Shown: positions 22,132 to 34,144 of the stretch, piece by piece | How the letters are laid out: every line of letters begins with the position of its first letter | Numbering within the stretch: position 1 is the first letter of the stretch | Made by a program: the position numbers and the translations under genes | Assembly: GCA_029641185.1 (NCBI GenBank) | Contig: JAPWGK010000002.1 | Coordinates: forward strand, 2,666,001 to 2,730,000 | From: Pseudofabraea citricarpa | Taxonomy: Eukaryota > Ascomycota > Leotiomycetes > Helotiales > Dermateaceae | Length of the DNA stretch: 64,000 nucleotides | Direction: 5' to 3' | Notes under the pieces: generated by a model | What the model saw: only the letters and a program-made list of their open reading frames with translations | Told to the model about the DNA's origin: nothing | Databases searched by the model: none

Positions 22132-23936
22132 TCAATTTTCCTTGTAATAATTGCCAGTTCTTCCCATTGCAGCAGCCAAACACTCATCGGTGACTTTCTC
22201 GTCTCTCGGAATGAGCTTCACGTTAAAATCTCTGGGAATGGCTACTAGAGCAGTCTTGAACTGGTTGTAATCGACATAATCAGTGTTCGGAGGCTTGTCT
22301 GTGCTGGCGACAATCTTGTAGGAGCAGAGAATACGGAGTAAAGCAGTATATAAGAGGCGAGAGGCAATGATCTGACCAGAGCAAGCGCGTGCTCCGGCTC
22401 CGAAACTGAGATGGCCGACACCGAAAGTTGATGGCTTCTCTACAAATGGACCGTCGCTCTTCTCAAATGGTTCAAGCCATCTCTCAGGGTCGAATTTATC
22501 GGCATCGGGGCCATAGTGGTCGACATCTATTTTTGGATCAGCATTGTCATTTGGAAGGTATGTTTTGTGACTTACCATGGTTACCAGCTTGGGCATTAAT
22601 CAAGATCATGGTTTTAGGTGGAATTATAGCGCCGTTCCAGTTGACCTCAGTGACAGTCTTTCGAGGAAGACTCATGGATGAGACTGTATAGTATCTTCCG
22701 GCTTCTTTGATGATGGCATTTAGATAGGGAATCTTTTCTTCTTGGTAACTGTTGATCCAAGCATCCTTGATATCTGGATAGAGCCGTTTGATGTCGGCGT
22801 AGGCGCGGTCTTGCCAGATCTGACCTTCAGGAGTAGAAAGCGACCCAATACATGATGTTAAGGTTCCAGGAATTGTCTCAAATCCACCAGAAACAAGCGA
22901 GAGGCAAATAGAGCTGACCTCGACACCAGTCAACTTTGTCTCCTCGTCTTTCAGAATTGCCGCAGATATGCAGGGCTTGTCAGTTCCCTCTTTAATCATG
23001 GCTCGGACTTTGTCAAGAAGCTCGTTGAGATAAGCATCTCGTCTATCACGCAGCTCTCTTGACCGGGCATTCTTTTCGTTGTTTGGCATGTAGCGAAGGA
23101 TTGGGACGTAATCTTGGTAATTCTCTGATGCACTTCGAAGTAAACTGATAGCTGATCCCACGTGAAGAATCTCTCGAAGCATGGTGTCGTACACATCATC
23201 CATGCGGATACCATAGCACAAGGTCAAAGTGGTGTTCAACGCATATCGTTGAATATATGGTCGAACCGATATTTCAATCGAGCCAGCTTTGCTATCTCTG
23301 TGCAAATCCCGAACAATGCAATAGCTCTCCAAATCAAACATGGGGAAATAATTGCGCGTAGCCGGTCTTCCGAGAGCAACACCGGTCGCCTTTCTCTTGT
23401 TCTTGCAACTCTCATCCCATGGAGATGAGCCAATGGTGAAACCCTGAGTAGAAGAGATAATTCCGTGAAACGTATAAAGCTTTGGCCTGTCAATCAGAGC
23501 AGATTGATGCCCAACAAGCATTTTTCGGCAGTCTTCGAACGAGTTTACCACAACTGCTCGTTGGTTACCGAGCTTGATCTGGAATACTGAATGTTTATAT
23601 CTGATGCAATTAAAATTGTGTTATCTTTCTCAAAAACCAATAATGCACTCACTCTCTCCACCACTTTTCGCAGCTGGTCGCGTGATCTTCACCAAGCTTC
23701 CATAAATGACCCATGATTGGGACTGCTCCTGGTATCTCTGGCAAACCCTTGATATGGGGAATATCGGTAGATGTTGACCACTACATTAAATTAGTTGTGC
23801 GATTTCAAGCTCTGGGGAGGATACATACTTTGTATAATAATAGTAATAGCCCTCCAATTATTGCTGTAGCTGCCCATGTCAACTGCTCACGAGGAACATC
23901 GGCCAGAGGCCCAATATCGAGTAGTGATGACGACAT
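22132..23936 (-). CDS. Cytochrome P450, CYP504-like (phenylacetate hydroxylase-like)
   Basis: Four exons (23936-23829, 23780-23653, 23600-22576, 22526-22132) encode 551 residues. An N-terminal membrane anchor (~20-35, ATAIIGGLLLLLY) is followed by a proline-rich hinge (IPHIKGLPEIPGAVP). The ExxR motif is in IKEAGRYYT. The PERW block precedes the heme loop FGAGARACSG, with the heme-ligand cysteine at ~469. The N-terminal third (SALIDRPKLYTFH, SSTQGFTIGSSPWDESCK) strongly recalls Aspergillus phacA-type CYP504 enzymes, which hydroxylate phenylacetate toward homogentisate. Function is inferred from that resemblance. It is divergent from an acyl-CoA:6-APA-acyltransferase-like gene 357 bases away. 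A TATA-like element lies ~60 bases upstream. Confidence 0.92.
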
Positions 23937-24293
23937 TGTGAGATGGTTTGGCTGAACTGGTTGCAGAATTGAGATGAAGCTCACGGCACTGGTCTATATA
24001 TGTATGAAAGTTGAGAGCATTCAAGAATCCATGGCATATACTAGTGTCTTATCATCGGCAATCCATTCGAAAGTAGTGGTCGGCCTCAACCGCTGTAGCC
24101 CCTCCTCAGCCTTGTAAATCGGGATGTCCGACGCCTTCGGCACCCACGACAGCCTCACGCGGGGCATTGGTAATGGCATTTTCGAAGCCCATCTTTGGGC
24201 GGTCACGGCGATAGAGTGGGGTTTGAAGCTATTCATGACCACAGTCTGAATACACGTTCAGTTTCCATCGTATGATTTCAGTAACAGGCAACA
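23937..24293. promoter_or_regulatory. Bidirectional promoter region between P450 and acyltransferase-like genes
   Basis: 357 bases between divergent start codons. On the minus strand a TATATA element at ~23993-24001 lies about 60 bases before the P450 start. A 73-codon minus frame at 24021-24242 lacks a recognisable domain and sits in the promoter, so it is not called as a gene. Confidence 0.55.
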
Positions 24294-25499
24294 ATGGCGA
24301 CAGGAAACAGTCCCCGAGTAATTCTTTGCAGAGGCAGCACTTCTTTCGAGGTATTTTCTTTTTCTTAACTTCGTCAAACATCATCATTAAGTGCAGATGC
24401 TAACGCAACAAAGATCGGTCGTTGTCATGGTATTGCTGCGAAATCGCAAATCCTGTCGGCAATTGAAAACTATCGTGAATTCTTCTTCTCAACAACAAAT
24501 TTAAAATGGGACGCTATTCAGAAAGTCGCTCAGGAATATCTTCCCGCAATTCAAGAAAACGCTTACTCGAGACACCTGGTCGAGGAAATGAAAGGCATTG
24601 CTGAGGGTGCATCAGTAGACTTTTCCGATATTCTTGCTCTAAATGTCCGGAGCGAGATTGCTTTGGCTGTTGCACCGAGAGCTGCTCCCCCAGATGCTTG
24701 TTCTGCATTCAGTCTGACCAGTGGAGAAGATGAGAGCAAGACGCGATGGTTGGCTCAGAATTGGGACTGGAAAGGGTCGCAGCTAAAGAATATGGTTGTT
24801 TTAGATATCGATTATCCTGAAGTTTGTCATCTATTAACTATTACGGAAGCCGGAATCGTCGGGAAAATTGGTTTCAATCACTCTGGCGTTGGGGTAACTC
24901 TCAACGCAATTCGAGCAAGCGGAACAGATCGCACAAAGCTACCGATTCACTTGCTACTTCGACTGGTCCTCGAGGCACCTAGTGTGGAAAAGGCTCTGGA
25001 TGTAGTGAATTCGAGTGGGGGATCTGGTTCAAGTGGTCATATGCTTGTCTGTGACGAGAATTCCGCTGTGGGTGTGGAGGTATCTCCATATGGATTTGGC
25101 TTGCTACAACCAGGAGACACTTCAAGTTTTGCAACAAACACGACTCGGGAAAGAAGTCTTATTACCCATACCAATCACTGGATATCTCAACCACCACCTG
25201 CAGGCTTCAAAGAAATTCCCTGGTTGTTAGATACCACCACAAGGAATGAACGAGTGCACGAACTCGCCAGCAGTCTCCAAGAAACTCTTGCAGAGGAGGA
25301 CCTAGTGGCAATACTAAAAGACACCAAAAATGGATGTGGAGCAATCTCGAGACCTGTTGATCCAAGTGCAGCAGGAACTCCTTGGGAAGGGATGACAACT
25401 GTTTTTGGCATTGTGATGAACCTCACCAAGCGGACGGGGCTGATCATCTTTGGCCGGCCTGCAGATGGAGGAAACGAGGAACTGAGGTTAAAGCTCTGA
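24294..25499 (+). CDS. Acyl-CoA:6-aminopenicillanic acid acyltransferase-like Ntn hydrolase
   Basis: Two exons (24294-24350, 24414-25499) encode 380 residues; penDE products are ~357. The N-terminal block reads GSTSFEIGRCHG across the splice site, matching the GxPxEIGxxHG start of the family. The self-cleavage nucleophile is C115 in PPDACSAF, followed by the family block LAQNWDW. Later blocks (GFNHSGVGVTLNAI, FATNTT) also fit. These proteins mature autocatalytically by cleavage before the cysteine and exchange or hydrolyse acyl groups on amides. In penicillin producers the acyl donor is phenylacetyl-CoA. No isopenicillin synthase or ACV synthetase is in view, so this is more likely an IAL-type amidase/acyltransferase of other substrate. 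No peroxisomal SKL-type end is seen (ends LKL, which could act as a weak PTS1). Confidence 0.9.
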
Positions 25500-26029
25500 T
25501 TAGCCATCAACTTAAATCAACAACGCAAGAAGAACTAAGTATGATTTCTCTAGCACAGAGTACTCTGTCCAATGTACTGAAAATAGCAGCAGAACATACA
25601 TGATGAGAAATGTGTTCCAGATATGAAAAATGAGGGGGAGGGGTAACACCAGTGCTTCGTCGGCTAAATTACTCGATTTCTCTTCCCTGCCGAGGACCCT
25701 GAAGACGCCTGAAATCGCAACTGAAGACCCCTCATTCCCACTATCTTCGGCACTAGCCAATCGCTGTAGCCCCATCGATAAGCACGGCCTCCACCTAGAT
25801 TCGGTCATTTCCATGATTAACCCTCAATTTTTCTGCCGCACTGCGATGTTCCCAATCATTGTTGATATACTTCTGCATTTTGCCTGGGACCAGCTGTGAG
25901 CGCATTATTCTGTCTTCTATCATTTGTCGCCCCAGTCCTACGGTTTTGATTTCTGTACTCGAGCCTACCCGCAGCGCCGAATCCCGAATCCCGCACCGAA
26001 TGTTGTTGGTGTTGAAATGGTAATCAACA
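25500..26029. other. Intergenic region upstream of the Zn2Cys6 regulator
   Basis: 530 bases holding the 3' UTR of the acyltransferase-like gene and the promoter/leader of the regulator. Overlapping short frames show no domain. No TATA box is obvious. Confidence 0.5.
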
Positions 26030-28417
26030 ATGTCGTTTTCACCGGATGCAAGCTCAGTAGGACATGCAGGATTATCTAGTCAAGCATGTGCAAGATGCCG
26101 AGGAAGGAAAAAGAAGTGCGACAGGACGCTGCCGTCGTGTAATGCCTGTGTGCAGTCCAACGTGGAGTGTAGCTTTCAAGACAACCCCGACAGTGAGGAG
26201 ATGGGTTTGTTCCGAGTTTCGTAAGTACCTACACCAGAATGAGAAGAAAGGACTCACTAATTAGTATTTAGATATGTACGCGATCTCGAACGTCAGTTGC
26301 GCGAAGTAAAACAATCCATTGCGAACGGAAACGGCGATTACAGTTCGTTATTCGAGGCTGGCTATAACGGAGATGTGACTCAAATTGGGAGTCCTGCAGG
26401 AGCTGTGAATGGAGGTACACCCAATTCGAATCGCGAATTTCAAAATACTCCAGGTCATGAAAGTGCAGGAAATAGGCCGCAGACGTCCAGTGGACGGGCG
26501 CAAATACAAGAAGCCCAGGGTTCTCTGGAGTCGGAGGTTGAGCTGCTATCCCTTCGTGCGACGGCAGATCAGTATCTCGGATCGTCTTCTGGCGTATCTT
26601 TTGCTCGACTTACACAGGCTGTATTAAAAAGATTAAAGCCCGATCGATATCCTTTTACTTTTGATAATGCGCCGCCGGGCCAGCCTCAGCAATGGTCGGC
26701 ACCACAACAATCAAATCAATCAGACCAGCACTTCCAGACGTCAGACTCACCATGGGCGTCAAATGATGTCGCAACACCAAGTCTTGACCCAAGCACGAGA
26801 CCTGCTCTACCCAGTGAGGATGAAGCAAATCGATTAGCGGAATATTATTGGTGTCATACACATACACTATATCCATTCATTCGAAAGAATAAATTCATGG
26901 AATCTTTGAGGAGGATGTATGCGACGCCTGATGATCCAGTGATGCAATCAAGTGCATGGCAATATACGATGTGGATGGTGTTTGCAATTAGCTCGACTAC
27001 CTTATCATCGGTGATGATGACAGAGGAGACGGAATCAATACAGTATTGGAATAACGCAATGATGTTCTTCGAGGGTGCTTTAGCACGTGGTAATATGGCT
27101 GCTTTAAATGCACTTCTTCTACAAATAGCATACTCTTTCTTCAACCAAGTTGGTCCAAGTAAGTCTAAAAAGGCTATTTTCGGTCATTGATTAACATATC
27201 TTTAGATACCTGGTATTTGGTAGGCATGGCTGGAAGGCTAGCCTTGGGTATGGGTTTGCATACAACTCCTACAAACGGCGCCATGGGAGGGTTATCTCCA
27301 GATGTGCTTGAGCATCGCAAGAGGCTCTTTTTCTGTTTATATATGATGGATCGGTAGGGTTACTCGAATTTTAAGATTTCTCTTCACTAACTGTAATATA
27401 GCATGGTCTCAATAGCACTCGGGCGACCATTTGGAATAAGAGACGAGGATGTAGAAATCGAAGTAAGGTGACCTGTTTCATACTCTGTCTAGTTGCTAAT
27501 TGCCAATTGCCCTTTAGCCTTTTGCGGACATCGATGACGAAGATCTTATAAGTGCAGATTCGATGCCGCAAAGACATTTAGCTTTATCTGCAATGGCGGT
27601 ACCTTTACACATTCTTCAATTGAGAAAAATAGCTGGAGAGATTTTCCAAGAAGTCTACACAAACAAGAATCGACATCTTGACACTATGGAACGAGATCGA
27701 ATTGTAGCAGGGTTACATGAGAAATTGATCCACTGGAGAAGGAATATGCCATTCCCACTTCCTGAATCACAAGTATTGAGGGTACCACACCTCAGTACGA
27801 CTTGGTTTGATTTGAATTATCACAATCATATCGTATTATTATATCGGCCATCACCACTTTTCCCAATACTCAATCTGGAGAAGGTCACACTTTTAGCAGG
27901 GGCTTCAGCCATGGCTATCAGGCATGCTGTCACCATGCATCGGCAGCAAAGGTTTGCCTTTAATTGGCTAAATTTATTTTCCATGTTCACTAGCATGGTT
28001 GCATTAGTGTACTCGGTCACGGCACAGCCCGAAGCTCTTTCGTCATATCTTCAAAGATCAGAAGCTTTATCAGATCTTCGGCTCGCAGCTGAATTACTTC
28101 AGACTTTCGAAGGCAAGTTTCCAGCTGCCTGGAAATGTCGAGAAATGTTGCAGGATGTCATCTCCCGCTTAGAGTCCTACCTTCCAATACAGAATCCTAT
28201 CACTCTCAGTGGTCCTATGTCTCCAATGCCACAACTAGCGCGTGGCTCTGTACCTCCGGAACAACATCAACACTTACCGGCGATGTCTTCGCCGGGTTTT
28301 GATGGGAGCGCTACTTCATATCCTCTATTTTTAACAGGAAATGCTTCGTATGATGCTCTACTTGGATTGGTTCAGGGGTTTGAATATGATCCGGCATTGG
28401 AAGGGTTTGATTTTTAG
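26030..28417 (+). CDS. Zn2Cys6 fungal transcription factor with middle homology region
   Basis: Five exons (26030-26220, 26272-27158, 27206-27353, 27402-27462, 27518-28417) encode 728 residues. The N-terminal zinc cluster has the spacing C-x2-C-x6-C-x6-C-x2-C-x6-C (CARCRGRKKKCDRTLPSCNACVQSNVEC spans residues ~20-47). A short coiled coil follows (YVRDLERQLREVK), used for dimerisation in the family. The fungal-specific middle homology domain is marked by TWYLVGMAGRLALGMGLH, HRKRLFFCLYMMDR and IALGRPFGIRDEDVEIE. The protein should act in the nucleus as an activator or repressor. Its position between the P450/acyltransferase pair and the RidA/amidase pair makes it a candidate local regulator, which is inference. 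All introns have GT-AG ends. Confidence 0.92.
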
Positions 28418-28620
28418 CATTTATAGGGCACAAAAGTATCTGAGTATTAATGATTGACGATTTTAGGGCAACAAGAATAAGATGCCTGACGCAAGTTTCT
28501 ATGGGTGCGAAAGATGATAGATGGAATATCAAAATCCCTATTATCATGCTCTCCTAAATGAAAGAAGCAAAAACATAATCCCATATTGAAATTCTGCAAA
28601 CACGTGTCTGCAGGAAAATT

Positions 28621-28743
28621 TTGAGACGTTACTATCGCATGGTTCAGTTTCCAAAAAATGGCTAAGTGTCTCACGATACCCTTGAGCCATTAACATCGCA
28701 TGTTTCAGATTTCAAAAAACGGCTAAGTGTCTCACAATATCTT
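28621..28743. repeat. Imperfect tandem repeat, two ~61-base units
   Basis: Two adjacent units share the core ggctaagtgtctcac plus an upstream atcgcatg and a poly-A run, with about ten differences. They lie shortly after the regulator gene, so they may be part of its 3' flank. Function unknown. Confidence 0.75.
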
Positions 28744-28973
28744 TTGATATGATTTTAATCGGATGACTTAGGATGATAACCGGATTTACATTGACAACAG
28801 AACATATTTCTTGCAAAGTTTTCACCTCGCGTCATTAAATGGCGGTATTGAAACTGATAGTTTTGTTTGAAGAACAAAGGTGCAGAGGTGCACTTTGACG
28901 AGCTTGTCAAATTCAAAGTGCTGTACTAGGCCTTTTACCATGGTTAATTCGACGTTATGTTAGTACTAGGAAT

Positions 28974-29258
28974 CTTGTTGCATGACGGACTTTGTAGGGG
29001 TGCCATGGGACGGAATATCCTAATAAGCCGAATAAATAAATAAATGGTTTATTATTCTGTACTGTGTGTGTATGTCACAGGTCGAAGAAATGAATAGTTG
29101 TTCTGTATTATATGTGTATATCTTGCTATGTTGAAACTTCTTTGTTTTGGTGACAGGGGTTTCGTTGCATGACGGACATCGAAAGGGGGCGTTCTGGTAA
29201 GTCTGTTGTATGAGTCCTGTGGCGTTAAAGACTTCGTTGCATGACGAACTTTAAAGGG
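28974..29258. repeat. Three copies of a TTCGTTGCATGACGGAC-like motif
   Basis: Copies begin near 28974, 29161 and 29233. Each has ttgcatgacg(g)a followed by a short gap and aaaggg or tagggg. Copies 1 and 2 are ~188 bases apart, copies 2 and 3 ~72. They could be regulatory sites or a decayed repeat. Confidence 0.6.
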
Positions 29259-29929
29259 TTCTCACTAGGATTATTAATTCAGGTATATTAGTAAATGAAT
29301 GAATTACTAGTTAGTTATTGTTGACTAAATTATGTACCTCTCTAAAACTAATAATAGCTACCTAAGTTTTATTCCTTAAGGAGTTCTACAAGACAACAAA
29401 TTACAAACAGTAGAAAGGTTACAGCATAATACTTGGCAACAGCTAGCTACTAGTATTTACTTCCATCTGATAATATATATATGGATCTCACAATTATAAA
29501 CCTTAGGGCATTTCTACATGCAACTGTTACTCTACCACCCTTGAAGAAGCACTCTTGCTCGCTTAGGAGTAAATCGGATGCCCCGACAATTTGAGTCGCA
29601 ATGGCCGCTTCAGCAAAATCTCGGGCGATATTCGCAGCAAACCTAGCGTACTAAATAGAATTTTAGCATGTCTAAATGACACGTCAAAATATGGATCGGA
29701 CACAGCGAACTATTCGGGGCGGGCGATCCTCTTCTGCTTCCTTTTTCCTGTCAGTGCTTGAGGGAACTACCCCGCCACACGTGATTAGCGGGGTCGTTCA
29801 ACTCAATCAATTCTCCATCCCATTCATGCAATCTATCAATCTTTCGTCCTCTTGTAAACCTCACGCGTCTTCATCATACTAAAAACCGCTTTCTAAACTT
29901 GTCAAAAGTCTTCAAACAATATTTGCAAT

Positions 29930-30675
29930 ATGGCTGGTCAAGAGATTACACCGATTTTGTGTCCTGATGCCTGTGCTTTCCCACCCGGACTTTTCCGTAT
30001 GTTGTCCTAAATTTTCTCTGGTTTTGATCTTGTGATCTTATGAAGACAACTTACTGAAAAGAGTCTTGCAGATCATGCAAAGATACATGCCGGTGTGGTA
30101 TATTGCGCTGGTGTATGTATATCTATCTCTTCTGATCATCTCTTTGCCTTCCTCGGCTGCTCAATCTACAAGAAAAGAAGTAGACATGAAAGGGGGTAAT
30201 GTAAAACAAATAAAAGGAAGATGCATCTACTAATCTTGTACATGAACAGCAAGTTGGCGCCGACGTCTCTGGTAAACTAGTCAGTCAAGACATTGGCCCA
30301 CAGACTGAGAAATGCCTGGCGAACATCGAGGCCATTCTCAAGAGTGCCGGCAGTTCTTTGGAGAGGATTCTGAAAGGTACCATCTATCTTCCTGATGAGG
30401 GGGATTATAAAGGCATGAATGAAGTTTACTCAAAGGTTTGTCTTGCTTTGCTCTCTCTCGCTCCTTGACATTTGTAAGAGTTCTAACTTGTCCATGTAGA
30501 TCATGAAGGACCCAAAACCACCGAGAGCTTGTGTTTTTATCAAGGGTCTACCGGGTGTAAGTGAACTTTTGCCAAAACTTTGTATTTTTACCGCTATGAG
30601 ACCCAGTTGGCTTACTCTTGTGGCGCGTTTTAGGGAGCTAAAGTTGAAATGGAGTGTATTGCCGCTCAGGGATAA
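29930..30675 (+). CDS. RidA/YjgF family imine deaminase
   Basis: Five exons (29930-29996, 30072-30112, 30250-30435, 30500-30556, 30634-30675) encode 130 residues, the normal RidA size. Family features are visible: HAKIHAGVVYCAG early, DIGPQTEKCLANIEAIL in the middle, GTIYLPDEGDYKGMNEVY, and the closing block PPRACVFIKGLPGGAKVEMECIA with the arginine that contacts substrate carboxylates. RidA proteins hydrolyse reactive enamine/imine intermediates to ketones and ammonia in the cytosol or mitochondria. The gene lies between a Zn2Cys6 regulator and an amidase, which fits metabolism of nitrogenous acyl compounds, but a housekeeping role is equally possible. Five exons in 750 bases is intron-dense. 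Confidence 0.93.
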
Positions 30676-32286
30676 ATTTTTAGTTTGGATGAGCTGAGTA
30701 GTGATTGAAATAAAAAATGAGTAATATTTTTCCTGCTTTTATCAGCTTTACCAGTTCCTTTAATTCCGACATTCTATATATGGTAAAAGTGAGTCGTCCA
30801 AATCAATATTTTGTGACCTTTGAGGGCCATGCAATCATTTAGTAGACTTATTTCGTCCTCGTTTGATGTAAAAAGACGCATTTTACATTATTACATTAAT
30901 CTAGGATCATGGGGGGAATAAATATTTAACTGCGGCTCATGCATTGACTTCAATGGCAGAGAAATCTCGAAGATATTTGGAGTCGCGAGTGTTCGTTAAT
31001 TCAAGATCCCTTAGTTTAAAAAGAAAATGCTTTGAACTAATATTTTAAACTTGTAACCTGAGATCCAGAGTGAGCATTGTTATAATAAAGTCTTAGTAAA
31101 ATCCGGCCAGGAAGACGCCCTACAGATGTGGTAGCTTAAAATAATAGACAAATCACGAAATTAAGCGACGTAAATCAAGATAGCGTGAAACTCCGCAGCT
31201 GCTACTTATTTAAACGATGAGGCCATTTTATAAGGAAACGGGGCAAAAAAAGGGTGGATTGAATTCACAGAAGCGATCGAAGTAGGAATGTATCTCAATC
31301 ATTCATTTTAATCTAGAGACATCGCGCTGAAATGAAAAGGTTGTGTTCATTTCGAGCCAACTCCGAGTGTTCTAAAATAGTATACATCTCTTCGCTCGTG
31401 CTTCTTGTCTTCTTAGCTGGCCGTCTTCTTATATCAGTAACGATATCACCGAAAGGTCTAGTTAATAACAAGGCTGTGTGAGGTGTTCTTCTAGACGTAA
31501 TGCAGCATGTCATGATAACTCTTTATGTCTGAGTAGAAGAGTCAAGAGCAATACCAAGATAAGATTTTGGACTTGTTTTCTTTTTTTCTTCCTCTTTCCT
31601 TGTTGGAAAGTCATAGCATTGTAAATGACCAGATTCTGAGAGCGCGCAAAGCTGTCCCATTGGCTGGATAACGAAGAATTACCCGGCCCCGGATTCGGGT
31701 AACTTAAAGTCCGAATGAAGCAGAAGAACTTGATACTGGTATTCACATAATCTGCTTCATCAATCAAGTGGCCTCTTTGCGCTACCAAGAATTGAAGTAG
31801 AAGGATTATTGGTTCAAAGACATGAGTTGATCTTTGAGGGACTTATTTGTCATGTGAATAAAGATTTGAGACTACGATCGTCACTGGGACTTTCCTCTTG
31901 CTCTATGATATTCATTGTGCAGTGTACCAGATAGCTGCATGGCTTCAAGCTTACTATCGATAGCTTAGAAGAGCGCGCAAAAGGATACCATTGGCTAACC
32001 CCACCTTTACTTGACTTTTACCCCATTGACTGGGCAGACCCCCTCGTTCTCTTCCACCTCGGTACCAAATACATGCCCGCCTATATATAAGGCGCCAACA
32101 AAGTAAAGTAAGTAGAGATCAACTCAATCGCGAATCTTAGCATCATCACCACTCTTCTCTAAATATCATTTCCCCAACAACCTCCTCGCTATTGTCAATT
32201 ATTTGGAGTTTTTTTAGTCACTTAACACACCTTGCAGAGCATTATTAATCACTCAATTCATTCAGAATCACCAGCCCCTACTCAAC
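30676..32286. other. Intergenic, no supported gene
   Basis: About 1.6 kb, AT-rich, with no recognisable coding frame on either strand. The last ~200 bases form the amidase promoter and leader. A TATA box is listed separately. Confidence 0.5.
32082..32090 (+). promoter_or_regulatory. TATA box of the amidase gene
   Basis: tatatataa lies about 200 bases before the amidase ATG, followed by a GGCGCC palindrome and a pyrimidine-rich leader. A strong TATA box often marks inducible fungal genes. Confidence 0.6.
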
Positions 32287-34144
32287 ATGGGTTCTATTCC
32301 TGACTGGAAGGAAGTCTCTGACAAGAAACGTGCCAGCGCAGCAGACAAGATCCCCAAAGAATGGAGACTTGATGCATCGTATGCACAGAAATACAACATT
32401 ACCACTCCTGTCTCCGTCCTTTCTGTCCCTCGAGAATGCGGTATACTTTCGGAGATCGAAATAGACATCACCGAAAGCTATGATGTAGTTACGCTTGCGG
32501 CAAAACTGGGCGCCGGACAATTCTCCTCTGTGGCAGTGACTACGGCTTTCTGCAAGAGAGCTGCGATTGCGCAACAGCTGGTATAGTACACAGCAACTGC
32601 TAGTTTTGCTTTTGCTAACTTACCTATGTAGACAAATTGTCTTACTGAGACGTTCTTTGATGAAGCCCTAGCTCGCGCTGCTTATCTTGATGAGTATTTG
32701 GCTCGCGAGAAGAAAGTCGTTGGTCCTCTCCATGGAGTTCCTATCAGTGTCAAGGTATTTGGACTTTTTATGCATCTGCCAAACACCTAGCTAAATTTCA
32801 GTAAGGATTCCTTCAATTACAAAGGGATTCAATCCACAATTGGATTCATATCATTTGTTGGAAAACCACTCCCAGAAGACTACTCACCCCTACTTAAACT
32901 TCTATTGGATCTGGGGGCAGTTCTTTATGTCAAGACTAATATCCCTCAAACGTTGATGGTACGTATCCCTATTCAACGAACCACCTTAGTTAACATATTC
33001 TAGACTGCTGACTCCGACAACAATGTTTTTGGCCGCACCCTGAACCCACATAACCTTAGCTTAAATGCAGGTGGAAGTTCTGGGGGCGAAGGTGCTCTTG
33101 TAGGTATGAGAGGATCTCTTCTCGGCATCGGTACAGACATTGGAGGTTCCGTGCGAATTCCAGCACTTTGTTGCGGAACATATGGCTTCAAACCCACCTC
33201 GAATCGCATTCCATATGGTGGACAAACATCACCTGGACTTCCCGGTTCGCCTGGAGTTCTCCCTGCGGCTGGCCCGCTGACAACCTCTTTCCGTGATATA
33301 CAGTTTTTCATGGAGGTTTTAGCGGCGAAGGAGCCGTGGAATTATGACTCTTCTGCAAAGTATGCGCCGTGGAGGACGGTCCAGCCAAAAAGAATCCTCA
33401 CGATTGGATATTTTCCTGGAGATCCTGCATTCCCTGTCTCACCGCCCGTTGCCAGAGCTCTAGAGACAGCCGTGAAGAAGTTGAGCTTTGCGGGCCACAA
33501 AATTGTTCCATTTTCTCCTCCGAGTATCAAGACTTCAAACGAGATGATCCTGGAGTATTACGGTCTCGATAATACGCATTATTCGATGCAATGTATTCAG
33601 GAAGGAGGCGAACCATTGGTACCGTCTGTTGAAATTGCAACCAAGATGTACGATGTCAGAGTGCACACCCTCGAGAGCTTGTGGGGCTTAAATGCATGGA
33701 AGGCTAAGTACTCCGATGAGTGGGTCAAAACGTGGGTGAGCAACAAATTCGACGTTGTTCTCTGTCCTGGTGCCGAGACGACTGCGGTCCCTCATGACAC
33801 TTACGGAAATTGCCCTTACACCATGCTATGGAATCTGCTTGATGTAAGTTGTTGAAGATCTTGCTTTTGAGAGATTTAACTGACGAGAGTAGTATCCGGG
33901 CGTGGTCATTCCGTTCTTGCAAGCCGACAAGAACATTGATGTCGATAGCCTTGCAAAACCTGACACAGACAATACATGTAAGTATCACCTGGGATAAATG
34001 GAAGATAATATAAACTAAACCTTTACAGATTCTGCTGACGTAACTGATGGTGCGCCATGTTCTGTTCAGGTGGTAGCCAGGAACATGCAAGATGAAGAGT
34101 TACTGCAAGCCGTGAACTTCATTTCTGATTGTCTAAAGGCTTGA
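32287..34144 (+). CDS. Amidase-signature family hydrolase (acetamidase-like)
   Basis: Six exons (32287-32580, 32632-32754, 32806-32958, 33004-33843, 33893-33977, 34029-34144) encode 536 residues, close to fungal acetamidases (~550). The Ser-cisSer-Lys catalytic machinery is visible: lysine in GVPISVKDSF, the cis-serine in NAGGSSGGEGAL, and the nucleophile serine in GTDIGGSVRIPA. GTYGFKPTSNR and the late YPGVVIPF and SADVTDGAPCSVQVVARNM complete the signature. It hydrolyses an amide to acid plus ammonia in the cytosol. Exact substrate is not determined; acetamide or phenylacetamide-type substrates are possible. It has its own TATA box. The adjacent RidA and P450 make release of an arylacetate a working idea. 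Confidence 0.95.

Larger units (their letters stand above)
28418..29929. other. Intergenic, with short repeats
   Basis: About 1.5 kb without a supported gene, AT-rich. It holds a 61-base tandem repeat (28621-28743), three copies of a ~25-base motif (28974-29258), and the RidA promoter. The repeats are listed separately. Confidence 0.5.

Noticed and set aside
24021..24242. 73-codon minus frame between the P450 and the acyltransferase-like gene
   Set aside because: Lies in the shared promoter, includes the region near the P450 TATA element, and has no domain; it could be a relic but is not supported.
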